The notes beneath the pieces were generated by a model. The model did not search any database, was not told the origin of the DNA, and saw nothing but the letters and a program-made list of their open reading frames with translations. A stretch of 40,510 nucleotides of DNA from Candidatus Coprousia avicola (GTDB lineage Bacteria; Actinomycetota; Coriobacteriia; Coriobacteriales; Coriobacteriaceae), in the NCBI GenBank assembly GCA_018715125.1, contig DVMF01000033.1:1-40510 (forward strand). The letters are read 5' to 3'. Position numbers and translations under genes: made by a program. Below are positions 38,801 to 40,510 of the stretch, piece after piece; the stretch's first letter is position 1; each line of letters starts with the position of its first letter.

Positions 38801-39948
38801 GCGGCATCCTTCTTCTGGATACGCAGCGTGAGGGTGCCCGGCGCGTCCGGGAGCTCGACCGAGGTCGTCTCACCGGTGTTGAACGGGATGCGCTCGGGGT
38901 TTACCACATAGCCCTGCGGCGCCGTCACCTCTTGCGCGTAGTAGGCGCACGAGGGCTCCAGGGCGAGTGTCGCGGTGCCCGCGGCATCGGTGGTGATCGT
39001 CGAGACCAAGGCATCGTCTGCGGCGCGGCGAATCTCGTACGTGGCGCCTTCGAGCTGATAGGCGTCGAGCGTGACGTCGATGTCGTCGCGCGAGCTCACC
39101 TTCTGAAACGTCACCTCAACGGAATGCTGTACCTTAAAGACCTGATAGAAGGCGGCGGGTCCTTTGGGCGTGATGCGCGAGATCATGTTGCCGTTGCTCG
39201 AGGACCCGGCGATCACGCCGTCTCCGTGCAGCGCCGAGTGCCACGCGAGGTCCTCATGGGGGTTCGAGCCCCAGAAGAACATGATGTGGCAGTCGTTGTC
39301 GCCCCCAAAGGTGGTGGGGTGAATGTAGATGATGTCGCCCTTCTCCAGGATGCCCGAGGCGAGCATCTCCTCCTTCGTGTTGTACTGGCCGGCCAAAAAG
39401 CCGCGGTCGTTGGCGAATCCGTACCACTGGCTGGCGTTGGACTCGTTGCCCTTGTGGTACCCGATGGACGAGACGTGTGCCGCCACGGGCGAGGTGTCGC
39501 CGCCCGCTTCGCGCACGACTGCCGTCACAAAGCCGGCGCAGTTCATGTACGCGCCCACGCCCGGCTTAGGGTTGCCGTTGGGCCACCACGCGTCGCTGGT
39601 GGTGATGTCGCCGTAGATGCCCGGCCCCTGGTTGCCATAGGGCGTGCCAAGGTAGTAGCCGTCGTTCAGATGGCTCTCGAGCACCGATTGGATTGACCGG
39701 GTGCAGCCGAGGGCCTGGTCGATGGTCTGCCCGGGCGCGGCGTAGGCGGCAAGGGCGGCGTGCAGCGTGGCGACAAGGCTCAGGGCGAGCGCCGTTATGC
39801 CCGCAAGGCGAAAGAGCCGCATGCTGCGGCGCCGGGTGCCATGCGGGGACGTACCGACACTGCGGGGATGTTTGGGCGACAGTCCGGCACCTTGGTCGCG
39901 CGGCCCGCGCGGCGCTCGCCGATAGGGGTGGAACAGATGAGGTCTCAT
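35842..39948 (-). CDS. LPQTG surface protein: NlpC/P60-like domain plus seven Cna-B domains
   Basis: A 1368-residue wall protein. A long basic N-terminus (1-42) precedes the signal core (RLAGITALALSLVATLHAAL). Residues about 75-270 resemble an NlpC/P60-type Cys-His enzyme domain, with C137 in MNCAGFV and H221 in DCHIMFFWG. About seven Cna-B/SpaA-like domains start near 275, 373, 474, 596, 707, 841 and 954; most carry the Lys-rich start and a late Glu (VTEEEAPVGY, LREKDAPDGY) typical of self-forming isopeptide bonds. A final stalk domain runs from about 1044. LPQTG (1317-1321), a membrane span and a long basic tail close the protein. ATG 39948 follows GGAAGGAGC. The domain set suggests an adhesin or pilin-like stalk that presents a peptidoglycan-acting or amidase head. 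The sortase is coupled downstream. Confidence 0.88.
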   Translation of the reverse strand: MRPHLFHPYRRAPRGPRDQGAGLSPKHPRSVGTSPHGTRRRSMRLFRLAGITALALSLVATLHAALAAYAAPGQTIDQALGCTRSIQSVLESHLNDGYYLGTPYGNQGPGIYGDITTSDAWWPNGNPKPGVGAYMNCAGFVTAVVREAGGDTSPVAAHVSSIGYHKGNESNASQWYGFANDRGFLAGQYNTKEEMLASGILEKGDIIYIHPTTFGGDNDCHIMFFWGSNPHEDLAWHSALHGDGVIAGSSSNGNMISRITPKGPAAFYQVFKVQHSVEVTFQKVSSRDDIDVTLDAYQLEGATYEIRRAADDALVSTITTDAAGTATLALEPSCAYYAQEVTAPQGYVVNPERIPFNTGETTSVELPDAPGTLTLRIQKKDAATGGEAQAGASLEGATYRLVDAGGVAHTGVTDADGELTFDNLPLGEVRVTEEEAPVGYRLDPTPRTHTVDPRELPETGVIELAPADDFAELPIAFDLDLVKYRDTGSDDSGLQQPAEGVRFDIISGTTGEVVGSITTDADGRASTAGAWFGAGERVEGISGALPFDRGGYTVREAPETVPEGHRPAPDWHIAPEEMVDGTTLKYTIDNERVTSRLQVVKADAETGRAVPAAGFTFQLLDADRNPIAQEIWYPNHTTVDRFTTDETGSVTLPVALEPGTYYVREIETVPPYLLADEDLAFTISPDASTPELTVITFADEQAHGRAHLQKTCAAAADKPAPVPQALDRGADETEGAGDTCICQGMAGAEFDVVALDDVTGPDGTVYALANEVVDHVVVDDGGEAYTGELPLGCGEARYALVETVAPAGHVLDPTPREFTLSYLDPYTSVVEADITVANAPTEVTLDKCALGDETPVPGAVFELWRAEDDVYAPTEDEGAAPVVTGPAEGTTREFTTDADGHLSITHLTEGSYRLREKDAPDGYLVDDTIRFFTVDGDGLVEGLPLLAMSATDDYTKVDISKRDVTDESEVPGARLAVYDANDELVESWVSTEEEHRLTRLEPGTYTLVEELTPHHYDQATSVTFTVEPTGSVQRVVMYDEPISVSGEIDKRQQIARPVHEGTEPDSLVDEGGTNRAPAQEDDAGAYAYTVDFRSTSSTWVDELTVTDHLDAVTEGLAELTALTTPIAFEDYDGLCNVWYQTDQTPQDYIDPSGANATRSDGHVNPWLDDETTAALLGDDARALDYTGWRLWAGDVPTNEARELAVADLGLSEGEHVTAVRIEFGRVEEGFTSRSDGWDRELIDDEHDDFAGWEKSEGGAPLVLHMRATDAYRPGTVLENSAQVDLYRNGGNTADSEELEDHDSDRVAQQPRGGLSLLPQTGLSSPVPALLVTALGAGALWTWAQHRTAGGPRPHPRARRNVPRRRSRP

Positions 39949-40186
39949 GGGCGCTCCTTCCCTCCGTGAATAGGGCGGAAGAGCATACGCCCGGGTGTCT
40001 AACCAAACGGCAGGAGGAATCCACGTGCGTCCAAGGTGCGGCAAACCGATATCCAGCGGCAGCTGACCGTGCAGCTCAGCGTGGTGGCAGGCGGCGCTTC
40101 TGCGGCGCCGTCGACCGGTGCCCGACCGCGCGTCTCCACGAAGACTCTACGAGTGAAAAAAAGTTGGCGCTGCCCCAAATTTGTTG
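39949..40186. other. Intergenic region between the adhesin gene and tRNA-Ile
   Basis: About 240 bases with no credible gene. It should contain the leftward adhesin promoter; TATGCT and TTGGTT occur near its left end on the minus strand, but the spacing is poor. Confidence 0.4.
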
Positions 40187-40216
40187 TTGACGTACCTTAC
40201 CCGGACGGGCTAGTAT
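40187..40216 (+). promoter_or_regulatory. Promoter of tRNA-Ile
   Basis: TTGACG (40187-40192), an 18-base spacer and TAGTAT (40211-40216), ending 13 bases before the tRNA 5' end. It probably drives tRNA-Ile and possibly tRNA-Ala if the intervening hairpin is read through. Confidence 0.75.
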
Positions 40217-40229
40217 ATCCAAGTGCGTT

Positions 40230-40306
40230 GGACCTGTAGCTCAGTTGGTTAGAGCGTCCGGCTGATAACCGGGAGGTCACAAGTTCGAATCTTGTCAGGT
40301 CCACCA
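40230..40306 (+). tRNA. tRNA-Ile (anticodon GAT)
   Basis: A 77-nt tRNA with encoded CCA. The acceptor is GGACCTG / CAGGTCC, and the anticodon loop CTGATAA gives GAT, reading AUC/AUU. No rRNA gene is within the window on either side, so this is not visibly part of an rRNA spacer. Confidence 0.97.
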
Positions 40307-40316
40307 TTCCTTTCGC

Positions 40317-40361
40317 AATAAACACCCCAGCGAGAGCCGAGTCGCCGCTGGGGTGTTTATT
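40317..40361. terminator. Perfect 16-bp inverted repeat between the two tRNA genes
   Basis: AATAAACACCCCAGCG (40317-40332) and CGCTGGGGTGTTTATT (40346-40361) are exact inverted copies with a 13-base loop. The A/T-rich ends suit a bidirectional terminator or a processing stem between tRNA-Ile and tRNA-Ala. Confidence 0.7.
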
Positions 40362-40366
40362 ACTAC

Positions 40367-40442
40367 GGGGGTTTAGCTCAGCTGGGAGAGCGCGGGCTTT
40401 GCAAGCCTGAGGTCAGGGGTTCGATCCCCCTAACCTCCACCA
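40367..40442 (+). tRNA. tRNA-Ala (anticodon TGC)
   Basis: A 76-nt tRNA with encoded CCA. The acceptor is GGGGGTT / AACCTCC (one G-T), the anticodon loop TTTGCAA gives TGC, and the T loop is TTCGATC. It starts 5 bases after the hairpin, leaving no room for its own promoter, so it is probably read from the tRNA-Ile promoter. Confidence 0.96.
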
Positions 40443-40450
40443 CGAATTCT

Positions 40451-40479
40451 AGGGTCTCACATACATGAGACCCTTTTTG
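40451..40479 (+). terminator. Terminator after tRNA-Ala
   Basis: AGGGTCTC / GAGACCCT is a perfect 8-bp stem with an 8-base loop, followed by TTTTG. A third copy of GGGTCTCA follows at about 40484-40491, near the window end. Confidence 0.85.
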
Positions 40480-40510
40480 TTTGGGGTCTCATCTCACTGG
40501 AGCCTGAAGC

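Noticed and set aside
37624..39696. A 690-codon plus-strand frame opposite the adhesin gene
   Set aside because: No domain, Arg/Val/Gly-rich shadow composition; the minus strand has clear Cna-B repeats and an LPQTG anchor.
40307..40366. An attachment site or integrated element beside the tRNA genes
   Set aside because: No integrase gene and no repeat of a tRNA 3' end were seen in the window.

Overview
The window reads as chromosomal DNA of a high-GC Gram-positive anaerobe. A member of the Coriobacteriia (Collinsella-like) is my best guess. The reasons are the roughly 65% GC bias, a LuxR-type regulator whose N-terminal half is many membrane spans, a tungsten-type aldehyde oxidoreductase operon with a multiheme cytochrome, an LPXTG adhesin with its own sortase, and the density of Tat-exported lipoproteins. 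The taxon is an inference; no rRNA gene is present to settle it.

Layout from left to right. 1-1900: the end of an unidentified gene, then two tandem lipoprotein genes closed by a terminator; this stretch is less GC-rich than the rest. 2.2-4.8 kb: aminopeptidase C overlapping a Tat-type beta-lactamase-fold serine hydrolase. 4.8-7.1 kb, leftward: an orphan JetD-like (DUF2220) protein and a TRIC/UPF0126 channel. 7.37-7.62 kb: a non-coding cluster of GTACATTGC elements on both strands, followed by two tRNA-Ser genes. 8.1-10.7 kb: a DUF4013 membrane protein and purB. 11-18.2 kb: a membrane LuxR regulator, divergent from an unknown gene and a NifU-like gene, then a Fe-S protein / AOR / pentaheme cytochrome operon. 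18.4-25.4 kb: a TSCPD protein coupled to a Tat lipoprotein, an OmpR-type two-component system, purC, a small membrane protein and an M29 aminopeptidase. 25.4-27.8 kb: tRNA-Lys and rpsF-ssb-rpsR-rplI. 28-34 kb: a leftward pair of WYL regulators, divergent from a giant M28-like membrane peptidase with a roughly 715-residue disordered insert. 34-40 kb, leftward: a membrane protein, a class B-type sortase and a 1368-residue LPQTG surface protein with seven Cna-B-like domains. 40.2-40.5 kb: tRNA-Ile and tRNA-Ala.

How the parts fit. The most coherent functional unit is the 11-18.2 kb block. It looks like an extracytoplasmic electron-transfer module in which a Tat-targeted four-cluster Fe-S protein links a membrane-anchored cytochrome c to an AOR-family catalytic subunit. 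The adjacent 12-span LuxR protein is the natural candidate regulator: a palindrome in its divergent promoter shares a half-site with the operon leader. The adhesin and sortase form a second unit, coupled by an ATGA overlap. The features most worth a second look are the GTACATTGC cluster, the AOR module with its odd heme motifs, the M28-like protein with apparently lost catalytic residues, and a dispersed palindromic repeat (GGAAATCGCG) found near 1.9 and 27.9 kb.
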